DNA of 64,000 nucleotides from Mycolicibacterium sphagni (GCF_002250655.1 NZ_NOZR01000018.1:1-64000); one strand, 5' to 3'. Positions 8,864 through 18,371 are shown, counted from the stretch's first letter. Numbers and translations: made by a program. The notes: generated by a model not told the origin, from the letters alone.

Positions 8864-9345
8864 AGGTTGGATCCAGGGATGGGATCAACCCAGGCAACGC
8901 ATCCAGCCCGCCGACGTTTCTCCCCCAGTGGTCAAAAATCGGCACGGCGTCACCGTCACCACCGCCATGACTCACGTCGCTATCCAGGACTTCGTGGCCG
9001 GTCGCAAAACAACGACCGGCCCGGGTATGTCACCAACGAGCAATTCAAACGCTCAATCACCGTGCCCCATTCAGGCCGGTGTCAGCGCATCCCGGCCGCG
9101 CTTGAGCCGCGTCGCACCGAGGCAACCTTCTCCTATGTGAGAGACGAAATTGATTGGCGCGCTGTAACTTCAGGAGATCCTCACCTGCGATTTAGGCATT
9201 CTTGCCGTTCGGAAAGTAATGGATAACTGTTCGTAAGGTAAATCCTTGCCATTCGTAAAGTAAAGCCCCAAGATGGACGTGGCGGATATCGGTGGGACCG
9301 CGCGACGTGCAACGTCAGTCCGCAGACTTCGGGAGAGCAGGCTTG
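8864..9345. other. intergenic region between island and TetR operon
   Basis: No gene seen on either strand. It separates the leftward HTH gene from the rightward TetR operon. The only structure noticed is the set of three 22-bp direct repeats at 9201-9266, close to the TetR start. Confidence 0.5.
9201..9266 (+). repeat. three tandem 22-bp repeats upstream of the TetR operon
   Basis: Three units follow each other with no gap at 9201-9222, 9223-9244 and 9245-9266. The shared core is TTCGNAARGTAA (at 9208, 9230 and 9252). The first and third units also share CTTGCC in front. A 22-bp period places each copy on nearly the same face of the helix, as expected for cooperative regulator binding. The array ends 80 bases before the TetR ATG. 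Confidence 0.7.
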
Positions 9346-9927
9346 ATGACCACAGCAATTCACGTGCCACCGACCTGGCCCGCCAGCACTAGGCGGCGTG
9401 TTCTTGACGCGGCAATCGCACTCTTCGGGCAGTACAGCTTCGCCGGTACGTCACTGCAGATGATCGCTGACGATTTGGCCCTCACCAAGGCAGCGATCTA
9501 TTACCACTTCCGCACACGTGACGATCTGCTGTTGGCGCTGATGGCACCGATATTCACCGAGATCGCCGACGTCGTGGACGCAGCGGAAAAGAAGAAGCGC
9601 GTTCAGGTTCGAACGGAGACGATGCTCATCGGGTACGCCGGAATCGTCGTGCGCCATCGCGCGCTCGCGGCCATCACCACCTTCGACCCCAGCGTTCGCG
9701 CGGTGTTGCGCGAACAACCGGACTGGTCAGTGCTGATCGACCGCCAGCTTGCGCTGCTGGCCGGCGCTGATCGTGGAGAGCACGGACGGCTCGACGCCAC
9801 CATCGTGCTCACCGGCCTGGCCGCGGCAGCATCGGCCGCGCCGCAGGATCTCGACGGCGAACGGTTGCGCTTACACCTCATCGATGCCGGCCGGCGCATA
9901 CTCGGGCTTCCGGCAATCACACGATGA
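9346..9927 (+). CDS. TetR/AcrR family transcriptional regulator
   Basis: 193 residues. The N-terminal DNA-binding domain reads RRVLDAAIALFGQYSF-AGTSLQMIADDLALTKAAIYYHF, with the typical YYHF end of the TetR recognition helix; the C-terminal part is helical ligand-binding. I chose the ATG at 9346, 18 codons inside the longest frame, because a GGGAGAG lies upstream and TetR proteins start about this far before helix 1. It is the first gene of the operon, its stop overlapping the next start as ATGA. It probably controls its own operon through the 22-bp repeats (inference). Confidence 0.85.
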   Translation: MTTAIHVPPTWPASTRRRVLDAAIALFGQYSFAGTSLQMIADDLALTKAAIYYHFRTRDDLLLALMAPIFTEIADVVDAAEKKKRVQVRTETMLIGYAGIVVRHRALAAITTFDPSVRAVLREQPDWSVLIDRQLALLAGADRGEHGRLDATIVLTGLAAAASAAPQDLDGERLRLHLIDAGRRILGLPAITR

Positions 9928-10487
9928 CGGACCCGGAGGCGAGTGCCAGCTCCCACATCCTTACCGAACTGCTTGACAGGGAAAAGATCCGGGACTGTCT
10001 GGCTCGGTTGGCGCGCGGCGAAGACCGCCGTAACGCTGAACTCATCACCTGCGCATACTGGCCTACCGCCGTCGTGGATCTCGGAATCTTCACTGGCACC
10101 TTCGACGAATACCTAGCCTGGGTGGTCCCGGGATCTCCCGATATTCCAGTCACCCAACATGTGCTCGGCCAACACCTCATCGACCTGCACCCCGACACCG
10201 CTATCGTCGAGACCCCGGTACTGGCCTATCACCGGGTGACGGCCCCAGAAGGTGAGCGCGACACCGTTATCGGCGGACGGTACATCGACTGGATGGACAA
10301 AATCGGCGACGAGTGGCGGATTGCGCATCGCACCATGCTCTACGACTGGTGCCACGACCTCGGCCAGGCGACATGCTGGGCGGCCGGACTGATGGGAATG
10401 CCGTTCGACCAGGACCACTACGTCGGGCGTGCACACCACGATCCCAGCGAACACCTCCTGGGCGACCCGTGGAGGGCTGACACGTGA
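9924..10487 (+). CDS. SnoaL-like (NTF2-fold) protein
   Basis: 187 residues with the SnoaL_4 layout: helix LLDREKIRDCLARLARGEDRR, a cone-shaped alpha+beta core and the closing segment GDEWRIAHRTMLYDW. Family members are steroid- or aromatic-ring hydratases, isomerases or dehydratases acting on small hydrophobic substrates (family knowledge). It is coupled to TetR upstream (ATGA overlap) and to the SDR downstream (GTGA overlap). A paralogue at 11355 closes the operon, so the two may form a heteromer or act on successive intermediates. Confidence 0.8.
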   Translation: MTDPEASASSHILTELLDREKIRDCLARLARGEDRRNAELITCAYWPTAVVDLGIFTGTFDEYLAWVVPGSPDIPVTQHVLGQHLIDLHPDTAIVETPVLAYHRVTAPEGERDTVIGGRYIDWMDKIGDEWRIAHRTMLYDWCHDLGQATCWAAGLMGMPFDQDHYVGRAHHDPSEHLLGDPWRADT

Positions 10488-11365
10488 TTACGTTGTCCGG
10501 CAAGGTCGTGATCGTCACCGGCGCCAGCCGCGGGATCGGGAAGGGGATTGCTCTCGCGCTGGGAGAGCTCGGAGCCACCGTCTACATCACCGGCCGCACA
10601 GCGGATTCCGGTCGCCACGAACTCCCCGGGACGGTCGGGCAGACCGCTGCCGAGGTCAGCGCCCGCGGCGGGATCGGCATCCCGGTCACGGTGGACCACG
10701 CTGACGACGCTGCGGTCGACTCCCTGTTTGACCGGGTGGCCGACGAGGCGGGCCGGCTCGACATCCTGGTGAATAACGCGTTTGCGCTGCCGGAGGACCT
10801 CACCGATGGAAAGCCGTTCTGGGACAAGCCGATATCCTATTGGCAGATGGTCGATGTCGGAGTGCGGTCCAACTTCACCGCCGCCCGTCGCGCAGCGCAG
10901 ATCATGGTCCCGCAGCGGTCGGGACTGATCGTTGCCACCTCGGGCTACGTCGGAGTTACCTACACCTACGGGGTGGTGTTTGGGATGAGCAAGGCCGCGG
11001 TGGACCGGATGGCTCGCGATATGGCGATCGAACTGCAACCGCACCACGTCGCGTCGGTCTCGCTGTGGCAGGGGCTGACGATGACCGAACGGGCGCAACG
11101 CAATCTTGCGGCGCAGCCGGAGATGACGGAGTCCATCGTCACCGCCCCGGCGGTCGGCTGCTCGCCGGAATTTCCTGGTCGGGTGATCGCCGCGCTGGCC
11201 ACCGATCCCGAGTTGATGACCCTGTCCGGGGGCACCTTCATCACCGCCGAACTGGCTGGAAAATACGGCATCACCGACATTGACGGCCGGGTCATCCCGT
11301 CGCTGCGGGCCCAACGCGGATCACCTATCTGGAGACCTGTCTCGAAGGCCTGCCATGGATGCTGA
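10484..11365 (+). CDS. short-chain dehydrogenase/reductase (DHRS1-like) lacking the catalytic Tyr
   Basis: 293 residues with an intact NAD(P)-binding motif TGASRGIG and NNA. The active-site region reads VATSGYVG and then VVFGMSK: the serine and lysine are in place but the tyrosine of YxxxK is Phe166 (codon TTT at 10979-10981). The segment VSLWQGLTMTE resembles the human DHRS1 group. The GTG start at 10484 overlaps the preceding stop. The last 11 bases overlap the next SnoaL gene. Without the tyrosine, normal dehydrogenase chemistry is doubtful; a nearby Tyr (Y160 or Y162) could substitute. Confidence 0.85.
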   Translation: MITLSGKVVIVTGASRGIGKGIALALGELGATVYITGRTADSGRHELPGTVGQTAAEVSARGGIGIPVTVDHADDAAVDSLFDRVADEAGRLDILVNNAFALPEDLTDGKPFWDKPISYWQMVDVGVRSNFTAARRAAQIMVPQRSGLIVATSGYVGVTYTYGVVFGMSKAAVDRMARDMAIELQPHHVASVSLWQGLTMTERAQRNLAAQPEMTESIVTAPAVGCSPEFPGRVIAALATDPELMTLSGGTFITAELAGKYGITDIDGRVIPSLRAQRGSPIWRPVSKACHGC

Positions 11366-11906
11366 ACGACGTGCCCGACTCGAAAGACTTGCCGACCGAC
11401 AGGACATCAGCGACTGCCTAACCCGGTTCAGCCGCGGTGTGGACCGCTTCGACCGCAACGTGTTCTTGTCCGCCTTCCACCCCGACGCTATCGTCGCCGC
11501 CGGCGATTTCGTCGGCAGCCCAACCGAGCTCTACGACTGGGCCCGTAGCCTGCATGAGCAGGGTCAGATTGCCACCCAACACCTGCTGCTCAACCACACG
11601 TGCGACATCGACGGCCACGCCGCGCACACCGAGACCTACTATCTGTTCGCTGCCCGAAACCGCGACGAATCCAACTGGCTGGCTGGTGGTCGCTACCTCG
11701 ACCGGCTCGAGCGTCGGACTGGAGAATGGCGAATCACACTGCGCACCAATGTCATTGAATGTTCGGGAACGCTGCCAACGATGCCCATCCCGTTCGCCCA
11801 CGTCCCCGACATCGCGGCGAACGGCTTATCCGCCCGTGACCATACCGACCCGTCCTACACCCGCCCTCTGGTCAACCACCGGCGACCCTACAACCCACTC
11901 GCTTAA
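11355..11906 (+). CDS. SnoaL-like (NTF2-fold) protein, second copy
   Basis: 183 residues, clearly paralogous to the product at 9924: LADRQDISDCLTRFSRGVDRFD opens the fold and TGEWRITLRTNVIEC closes it. The ATG at 11355 lies inside the end of the SDR gene (11-bp overlap); upstream in-frame starts would extend far into that gene and were not used. The likely role is a dehydratase or isomerase on the same pathway as the SDR. The operon ends here, 40 bases before the IS256-type element. Confidence 0.8.
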   Translation: MDAERRARLERLADRQDISDCLTRFSRGVDRFDRNVFLSAFHPDAIVAAGDFVGSPTELYDWARSLHEQGQIATQHLLLNHTCDIDGHAAHTETYYLFAARNRDESNWLAGGRYLDRLERRTGEWRITLRTNVIECSGTLPTMPIPFAHVPDIAANGLSARDHTDPSYTRPLVNHRRPYNPLA

Positions 11907-11938
11907 CACCGGCCGGCTAGGGCGAATGCTGACCTGTC

Positions 11939-11946
11939 GATCGAGC
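11939..11946. repeat. 8-bp target-site duplication, left copy (GATCGAGC)
   Basis: GATCGAGC directly flanks the left inverted repeat of the IS256-type element, and the same eight bases follow the right inverted repeat at 13336-13343. An exact 8-bp duplication is what IS256-family transposition produces and shows that this insertion has not been rearranged since. Confidence 0.9.
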
Positions 11947-13335
11947 GGGACTATCTCGTTAACGGTGTTTCCGGCGGTTTTCATCAGTAGGTTTCGGCTG
12001 CCGGGAATCGGTCGCCGAAGGTGATTGCGAACGCGTTCAGGGCAGGTTTCCACCGCATCGTCCATCGTGCCCTGCCGACACCGGTTGGGTCCAGTGATCG
12101 CGTGACCAGGTAGAGGCACTTGAGCGCGGCCTGCTCCGATGGGAAGTGTCCGCGGGCCTTGATCGCGCGGCGGTAGCGGGCGTTGAGCGATTCGATCGCA
12201 TTGGTGCTACAGATGACCCGCCGGATCTCCACGTCGTAGTCCAGGAACGGGATGAACTCCGCCCAGGCGTTGTCCCACAATCGGATCACCGCCGGGTAGC
12301 GTTGCCCCCATTTCTCGGCCACCTCGTCGAACGCCGTGCGGGCCGCGGTAGCGTTGACCGCGGTGTAGATCGGCTTCACATCACGCTTGATCTCGTCCCA
12401 ATACTTGCGGGATGTAAGGCGAAATGTGTTGCGCAGCAAGTGAATGATGCAGGTCTGAACGATCGCGGCCGACCACACGTTGCCGACCACCTCGGGCAGT
12501 CCCTTGAGCCCGTCGCAGACGACGAAGAAGGTCTCCTTGACGCCGCGGTTACGCAGATCAGTGAGCACGCTCATCCAGAACTTCGCGCCCTCCCCACCGG
12601 TGCCGGCCCACAATCCGAGGATGTCGCGTTCCCCGGCCAGGGTGACCCCGATGGCCGCGTAGAACGGCCGGTTGGCGACCTGACCATCGCGGACCAACAC
12701 CGGAGATCGCGTCGATGAAGATGGCGGCGTAGGTCTGATCGAGCGGCCGTACTGTCCACTCATTCATCTCCTCGATCACCTTGTCGGTGATCCGGCTGAT
12801 TGTCTCCTTGGACACCGACGCCCCGTAGATTTCGGCGAAGTGCGCTGAAATCTCCCCGGTGGTAAGTCCTTTGGCGTACAACGACAGCACGACCTCGTCG
12901 ACACCGGAGAGCCGGCGTTGGCGTTTCTTGACGATCTGCGGCTCGAACGTCGATGCCCGATCCCGGGGCACGTCGAGTTCGACCGGGCCGGTGGTGTCGG
13001 TCAGCACGGTCTTGGTCCGGGTGCCGTTGCGGACGTTGCCCGACCCCGCCTCGGGCGGATCGTGCTTCTCATAGCCCAGGTGCTCGGTCATCTCCTCGTT
13101 GAGAGCGGTCTCGAGCACCGTCTTGGTCAACTGTTTGAGCAGCCCATCGGGCCCGGTCAGGGACAGGCCCTGCTCTTGGGCCAGTCGGACCAGCTCGACC
13201 GCAGCCTTCTGCTCGGCGGACTGCTCAACCGCCTTCTTCTTCGCCACATCTTCCAGTGTCGTCATCACGGCGACCTTTCTCGCCGAGCATCGCTCAACGT
13301 GTCAGTGCCGGAAACACCGTTATTTCCACAGTCCC
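11947..13335 (-). mobile_element. complete IS256-family insertion sequence
   Basis: The terminal repeats are 11947-11975 (starts GGGACT, ends AACGGTGTTTCCGGC) and its inverse at 13307-13335, with mismatches only in the middle. Flanking 8-bp duplications are perfect. One transposase gene, read on the minus strand, fills the element but contains a frameshift. The element landed between the SnoaL operon and the 3' end of the surface-protein gene; it lies 35 bases beyond that gene's stop and disrupts no frame. Confidence 0.9.
11984..13268 (-). pseudogene. IS256-family (mutator-type) transposase, frameshifted
   Basis: The N-terminal frame runs from 13268 to about 12704 and includes the first catalytic Asp in AIFIDAI. 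The protein then continues in another frame from VLVRDGQVANRPFYAAIG, with the second Asp in FVVCDGLKGL and the Glu in STNAIESLNARYRR, to the stop at 11984. Removing one base in the TCTCCGGTG run near 12704 would restore a transposase of about 427 residues. All three catalytic residues survive, so the defect may be very recent, or a sequencing slip. Confidence 0.85.
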
Positions 13336-13370
13336 GATCGAGCTCGCGAACTGGCCACACGGGTCAACGG

Positions 13371-16300
13371 TTAGGCGTCAGGCCACTGCAAAGGTGTTGT
13401 GGTGGTGGTACCGAACTGGGTGCCGGTGAGGAGGTCGATCAGCGCGTAATAGATGGTGCTGCCGACGTAGCTGGTGACCAAGGCGTAGGTGCCGTCGCCG
13501 CTGAAGGTGGGAGGACCGGCGGAGGCGCCAGTGAGGTTGACGGTGGCGGTCACCGCGCCGGTGGTGGTGCTCAAGACGGTGTATGTGGTGGTGTTGGTCT
13601 CGCCGCTGTTGCTCCAGGTGCCGATCAGGACGTGGCTGTTGTCGGTGCTGAAGGTGGGGTTGAAGTTGTCATCTACCTGGCCGGTGATGTTCAACGTGGT
13701 GCCGATTTGGGCGCCGGTGAGGGTGTTGATCAGGACGTAGCGGGTGGTGTTGTTGGTGGTGGCGCCGACGTAGCTGCTGAGCAGGGCGTAGGTGTCGTTG
13801 GTGCTGAAGGTGGGAGGACCGGCCGAGGCGCCGTCGAGGTTGATGGTGGCGGTCACCGCGCCGGTGGTGGTGCTCAAGACGGTGTAGGTGGTGGTGTTGG
13901 TGTCGCCGCTGATGGCCCCGTTGGTGCTCCAAGTGCCGATCAGGACATTGCTGTTGTCGGGACTGAAGGTGGGGTTGAAGTTGTCGTCGACCTGGCCGGT
14001 GATGGTGATGGTGCTACCGACTTGGGTACCGGTGGTGGTGTTGATCAGGGCGTAGTAGGTCGTGTTGTTGGGGGTGCCGCCGACGTACCTGCTCACCAGG
14101 GCGTAGGTGCCGTCGTTGCTGAACGTCGTGGTCCCAGTGACGCTGGAAACCGGTACCGTCACGGACTCGGTCGCACTATTGCCGAAGGCATTGGTGGCGG
14201 TGACGGTGAACGTGTCGGTGGAAGCCGTCGTGTTTCCGCTAGAGATGTAGGTGAACGTCCCGGTGCTGGCGACGACCGCCGTGCCTTGGCTGCCGTTGCT
14301 GCTCACCGTGTATGTCAACGGGCTTCCGGCGGGGTCGGTGAAGTTCAGGGTGCCGGTGACGACCCCTGTCGTCGCGTTCGGGGTGCCGACGGTGGGCGTT
14401 CCGGCGACCGGTGTGTCGGTTACCCTGACGGGCACGGTGACGATTTCCGTGGCGGTCTTGCCGGCGGCGTTGGTTGCGGTCACGGTGAATGTGTCGGTGG
14501 TTGTGGTGGTCGCGGTGTCGGGGGTGTACGTGAACGCCCCGGAGCTGGTGACGGTTGCGCTGCCTTCGGTGCCGTTGGTGGTGACTGTGTAGGTGAGGGG
14601 TTTGGCCGCAGGATCGACGAAGCTGACGGCGCCGGTGACCACGCCGGTGGTCGGGTTTTGAGCCCCGACCGTGGAGGTGGCATCGGTCGGCACGTCATAT
14701 GCGCCGCCGTTGCCGACAGGGATCTGGGTCGATCCGAGGCCGACCATTGTGAGATTGCCGTACGCGCTGTACGTGATGCCGCTGCTGGAGTAGGTAGATG
14801 CCGTTCCCGCGTTGGCGATATAGAGGGTCGTTCCGTCGGCGGTCGCCGCGATGGTCGTCGCTGTTTCCTGGCCGCTGGTGGTGTTGTCGACGATGGCGTC
14901 GGTGATGGTGTCGGTCGCGGTGTTGATCACCAACACTTCACTGCTGTTGGTGGTCGCAGAACTGTTGTTTACCGCGACGTAGAGCGTTGTGCCGTCGGGG
15001 CTGAGGGTCTGTGATGTGGGCGTCAGCCCCGTGGGCAGGGCGATGGTGCCCGCGACGGTGCCGTCGGTGTTGAGCACTGTGACCGCGCTGTTGCCGCTGG
15101 TATCGCTGCTCAGGGTGTAGAGGTGGCTGTTGTCGGCGACGAAATTCCCAGTGCCCAGCAGATTGAGGATGCCGTCGACGGTGCCGGAGTTGCTGTTGGC
15201 GAGAGTGAACGTGTTGGTGATCGTGTTTGTAGTAGGTGAGATCACCGAGACCGTTTCTGACAGGGCGCCCGTGGTAAGGCCGGTGGAACTGAAATTCAGT
15301 GTGGCGGCGTACAAGCGGGTGCCGTCGGGTGTAGCAGTAAAGCCGGTGAGCAATGCGCTGTCGCTGTTGGCGGTGGGAATGGTGATGGTCGTGACGAGGC
15401 TGTTGCTGGTGGTGTTGAATACCTGCACCGCGGCGTTGGCGTAACTGGGGGTGTCGGTAGTGCTGTTGGTGTTTATTACGTCGCCTGCGACGTAGAGGTT
15501 GGCTCCTTCGACGACCGCTGAGCTGGCCAGGAAGTTGGCGCCGAGGCCGATGGTGTTGGTGATGGCGCTTGTGGTGGTGTTGATTACCGTCAACTGCGAT
15601 GAATACGTAGTTGGAGTTCCCGTCGTCAGGAGGCCTTGATTGGCGCTGACGACATACAGTTGGGTTCCGGTGGAGTTGAGGGTCAAACCGCTGATGTAAC
15701 TGCCCAACGAACTCAAGTCTGTCGTGGCGACCACGGTGCCGAAGGTGGGCGAGGAGGACGTGGTGTCGACTTTGGACAATGTGTAAGTGACCGTGAACCC
15801 AGTTGCCGCGGAATAGTTCTCGGAGGATTCGCTGAGAACGTACGCAAATTTTCCGTTGGGTGCGACGGCGATCTGCTCGGCGGCGCCGTTGATGCCGATC
15901 GCGTTCAGGACAGCCTGGCTCTGCGTGCCTATCGGCACCGCCACGGTCTCGGTGGCGCTCTGGCCGCTGGTATTAGTCGCGCTGATTGTGAAGGTGTCGA
16001 TGCTTGTGCTGGTTGCCTTTGATAGCGCCAGTGCGGTTGGGGTGTAAGTGAATTGGCCTGCGCTTGTCACGGCGACGGTGCCCTGTGTGGGGCCGGATTT
16101 CACGGCGTAGGTCAGCGTTTCGCCGGTGGGGTCGGTCACGTTCAGCGTTCCGGTGACGACGCCGGTGGTGGCGTTGGGCGCACCTACGGTGGGGGTCGCT
16201 GCGATGGGGGTATCGGGGATCACCGACACTGTGACCGTTTCCGTGGCCGTCTTGCCGGCGGTGTTGGTCGCCGTCACGGTGAAGGTGTCGGTCGTGGAGC

Positions 16301-18371
16301 TTGTGGCATTGTCGCGGGCGAGTGCTGTTGGGGCGTAGACGAATAGGTCGCCGTAGGAAGTGACCGAGCCCTCGGTGGGGTTGGTGGTCACTGCATAGGT
16401 CAGGCTGCTGCCAGCAGTGTCGGTGAAGTTCAGTTCCCCGTAGACCTCCCCAGTGGCGGGCTCAGTGCTGATGATGCTCGGGGTGCCTGCGACCGGAGTA
16501 TCGGCCAGTGGGGACACCGACACGGTGACGGTTTCGGTGGTGGTGGCGGTGCCGTCGTTGGCGGTGATGGTGAAGGTGTCGGTGGTGCCGGGGGAAGCGG
16601 CCAGGCGCGCCGCGGTGGTGGGGGTATAGGTGAACGTTCCGGTGGGGCTGACGGTGACGGCGCCTTGGGTGGGTGTGGTGGTGACGGTGTAGGTGAGGGT
16701 TTTGGCGCCGGGGTCGGTGAAGTTCAGGGCACCGGTGACGATGCCGTTGGCGTCGGGAGTGCCGACGGTGGGAGTGCCGGCGACGGGTTTGTCGGGCAGT
16801 GGGGACACCGACACGGTGACGGTTTCTGTTGTCGAGTTCGTTCCGTCGCTGGCGCTAACGGTGAAGGTGTCGGTCGTGGCGTTGGTCGCCGCATAGCGTG
16901 CCGTCGCGGCGGGGGTGTAGGTGAAGTTGCCTGCGGCATCGACGCTCACCGTGCCCTGGGTGGGTGTGGTGGTGACGGTGTAGGTCAGGGATTTGGCGCC
17001 GGGGTCGGTGAAGTTCAGGGCGCCGGTCACCACCCCGGTGCTGGCATTGGGGGTGCCGACGGTGGGGGTGCCGGCGACGGGTTTGTCGGCCAGTGGGGAC
17101 ACCGAGACGGTGACGGTTTCTGTTGTCGAGTTCGTTCCGTCGCTAGCGGTGACGGTGAAGGTGTCGGTCGTGGCGTTGGTCGCCGCATAGCGCGCCGTCG
17201 CGGTCGGGGTGTAGGTGAACGTTCCGGTGGCAGTGACAGTGACCGCGCCTTGGGCGGGGGCGGTGGTGACGGTGTAGGTCAGGGCTTTACCGGCGGGGTC
17301 GGTGAAGTTCAGGGCGCCGGTGACCACCCCGGTGCTGGTATTGGGGGTGCCGACGGTGGGGGTGCCCGCCACAGGTTTGTCGGCCAGCGGAGAGACCGAC
17401 ACGATGACGGTTTCGCTCGTTGAAGCCACACCGTTGCTGGCGGTGATGGTGAAGGTGTCGGTGGTTCCCGCCGTGGCCGCGTAGCGCGCGGTCGCGGTCG
17501 GGGTGTAGGTGAAGTTACCTGCGGCATCGACGCTCACCGCGCCCTGGGTGGGCTTGCCGGTCACTGCATACGTCAAGCTCTGGCCCCCAGGGTCGGTGAA
17601 CCCTAGGGTGCCGGTCACTGCCCCGGTGGTGGGATCTGGCGGTCCAGCCGTCGGGGTCCCGGCCACCGGCGGTTTGACGCCAAGGGAAGACTCGGTCTGC
17701 CGGAACGCGCCCCACAGCAACGCACTGATGGGATTGGCTGGCGCGGTGGGACTTTGAGTGTTCACGCCAAACAGCGACAAAACTGTGGCGAATACCTTCA
17801 GCAGTGACAGCAGCGGCGAGGTCTTAGACGCTGCGAGGGGAGTCACCGTTGCCGCCGGGTGTGCCGAGTCGATTGCGTCGCCCACCGCAGCCGTCGGCGT
17901 CTCGACTGGTAGCCGCCGCGTTAACGCATTCCCTTCCACTGAACTCGCGGTGGTGGTCACCGCGTTCGCTCCAGTAGGCGTTGCGACTCCCAGCGCTGCA
18001 GCAGATTTGCTCGGCCTTGCGTTCGTCCCAGCCGCCACCGTCGCGTCGGTGCCGCTGATCACCGTCGACTGTTCACGATTGCCGTTGGCCTTGTGGGTCT
18101 TGGTGAAAGTCGTTGCCGGGATTGGGGATCGGTCATCACTCGCTACGGTCGTCGCGCTGGGTCCTGGCAAGGGAGCGTTACCGGCAGTGTGGCTCGGGGC
18201 TGATACTCCCGTCCCAGTGCCATCGGCGTACGCGACCCCTGAACCGGTGGCCAGTGTCGCGCCAACACCCAATGTGAGCGCACTAGCCCCCAACCACGCG
18301 TACGGCTGCCGACGCCTGGTGTTCTTCCCCTTGCCCCGCCTCGACCCTGACGACGAACGTCCAGCAGCCAT
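13371..18371 (-). CDS. very large exported repeat and beta-propeller surface protein
   Basis: 1666 residues. Start set at the ATG 18371 (MAAGRSSSGSRRGKGKN) because a basic, hydrophobic signal segment follows (YAWLGASALTLGVGATLA ... GVAYAD); 47 codons further upstream look non-coding. Next come a Ser/Thr/Ala linker, six cadherin/VCBS-like repeats of about 97 residues (17670 to about 15950; each opens VAGTPTVGTP and contains TYTPTATARYAA and TDTFTVTASDG), and a YVTN/NHL-type propeller of about 400 residues (15930-14700). Two more VCBS-like repeats (to about 14130) and three FS..GTYAL..SYVG repeats end the protein. It is probably secreted or cell-wall associated, with an adhesive or matrix role (inference). 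Several repeats are almost identical in DNA, so copy number may vary. Confidence 0.85.
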   Translation of the reverse strand: MAAGRSSSGSRRGKGKNTRRRQPYAWLGASALTLGVGATLATGSGVAYADGTGTGVSAPSHTAGNAPLPGPSATTVASDDRSPIPATTFTKTHKANGNREQSTVISGTDATVAAGTNARPSKSAAALGVATPTGANAVTTTASSVEGNALTRRLPVETPTAAVGDAIDSAHPAATVTPLAASKTSPLLSLLKVFATVLSLFGVNTQSPTAPANPISALLWGAFRQTESSLGVKPPVAGTPTAGPPDPTTGAVTGTLGFTDPGGQSLTYAVTGKPTQGAVSVDAAGNFTYTPTATARYAATAGTTDTFTITASNGVASTSETVIVSVSPLADKPVAGTPTVGTPNTSTGVVTGALNFTDPAGKALTYTVTTAPAQGAVTVTATGTFTYTPTATARYAATNATTDTFTVTASDGTNSTTETVTVSVSPLADKPVAGTPTVGTPNASTGVVTGALNFTDPGAKSLTYTVTTTPTQGTVSVDAAGNFTYTPAATARYAATNATTDTFTVSASDGTNSTTETVTVSVSPLPDKPVAGTPTVGTPDANGIVTGALNFTDPGAKTLTYTVTTTPTQGAVTVSPTGTFTYTPTTAARLAASPGTTDTFTITANDGTATTTETVTVSVSPLADTPVAGTPSIISTEPATGEVYGELNFTDTAGSSLTYAVTTNPTEGSVTSYGDLFVYAPTALARDNATSSTTDTFTVTATNTAGKTATETVTVSVIPDTPIAATPTVGAPNATTGVVTGTLNVTDPTGETLTYAVKSGPTQGTVAVTSAGQFTYTPTALALSKATSTSIDTFTISATNTSGQSATETVAVPIGTQSQAVLNAIGINGAAEQIAVAPNGKFAYVLSESSENYSAATGFTVTYTLSKVDTTSSSPTFGTVVATTDLSSLGSYISGLTLNSTGTQLYVVSANQGLLTTGTPTTYSSQLTVINTTTSAITNTIGLGANFLASSAVVEGANLYVAGDVINTNSTTDTPSYANAAVQVFNTTSNSLVTTITIPTANSDSALLTGFTATPDGTRLYAATLNFSSTGLTTGALSETVSVISPTTNTITNTFTLANSNSGTVDGILNLLGTGNFVADNSHLYTLSSDTSGNSAVTVLNTDGTVAGTIALPTGLTPTSQTLSPDGTTLYVAVNNSSATTNSSEVLVINTATDTITDAIVDNTTSGQETATTIAATADGTTLYIANAGTASTYSSSGITYSAYGNLTMVGLGSTQIPVGNGGAYDVPTDATSTVGAQNPTTGVVTGAVSFVDPAAKPLTYTVTTNGTEGSATVTSSGAFTYTPDTATTTTTDTFTVTATNAAGKTATEIVTVPVRVTDTPVAGTPTVGTPNATTGVVTGTLNFTDPAGSPLTYTVSSNGSQGTAVVASTGTFTYISSGNTTASTDTFTVTATNAFGNSATESVTVPVSSVTGTTTFSNDGTYALVSRYVGGTPNNTTYYALINTTTGTQVGSTITITGQVDDNFNPTFSPDNSNVLIGTWSTNGAISGDTNTTTYTVLSTTTGAVTATINLDGASAGPPTFSTNDTYALLSSYVGATTNNTTRYVLINTLTGAQIGTTLNITGQVDDNFNPTFSTDNSHVLIGTWSNSGETNTTTYTVLSTTTGAVTATVNLTGASAGPPTFSGDGTYALVTSYVGSTIYYALIDLLTGTQFGTTTTTPLQWPDA

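Noticed and set aside
12918..15014. A 698-codon open frame on the plus strand across the IS256 element and surface-protein gene
   Set aside because: It is antisense to two real genes and reads as Gly/Val/Asp-rich mirror sequence of the Thr-rich repeats; it spans the IS junction, which no real gene would.
13400..17700. Regularly spaced similar blocks that could suggest a CRISPR array or satellite
   Set aside because: The period (about 291 bases) is in frame, encodes a protein domain repeat, and there are no short palindromic repeats with unique spacers.
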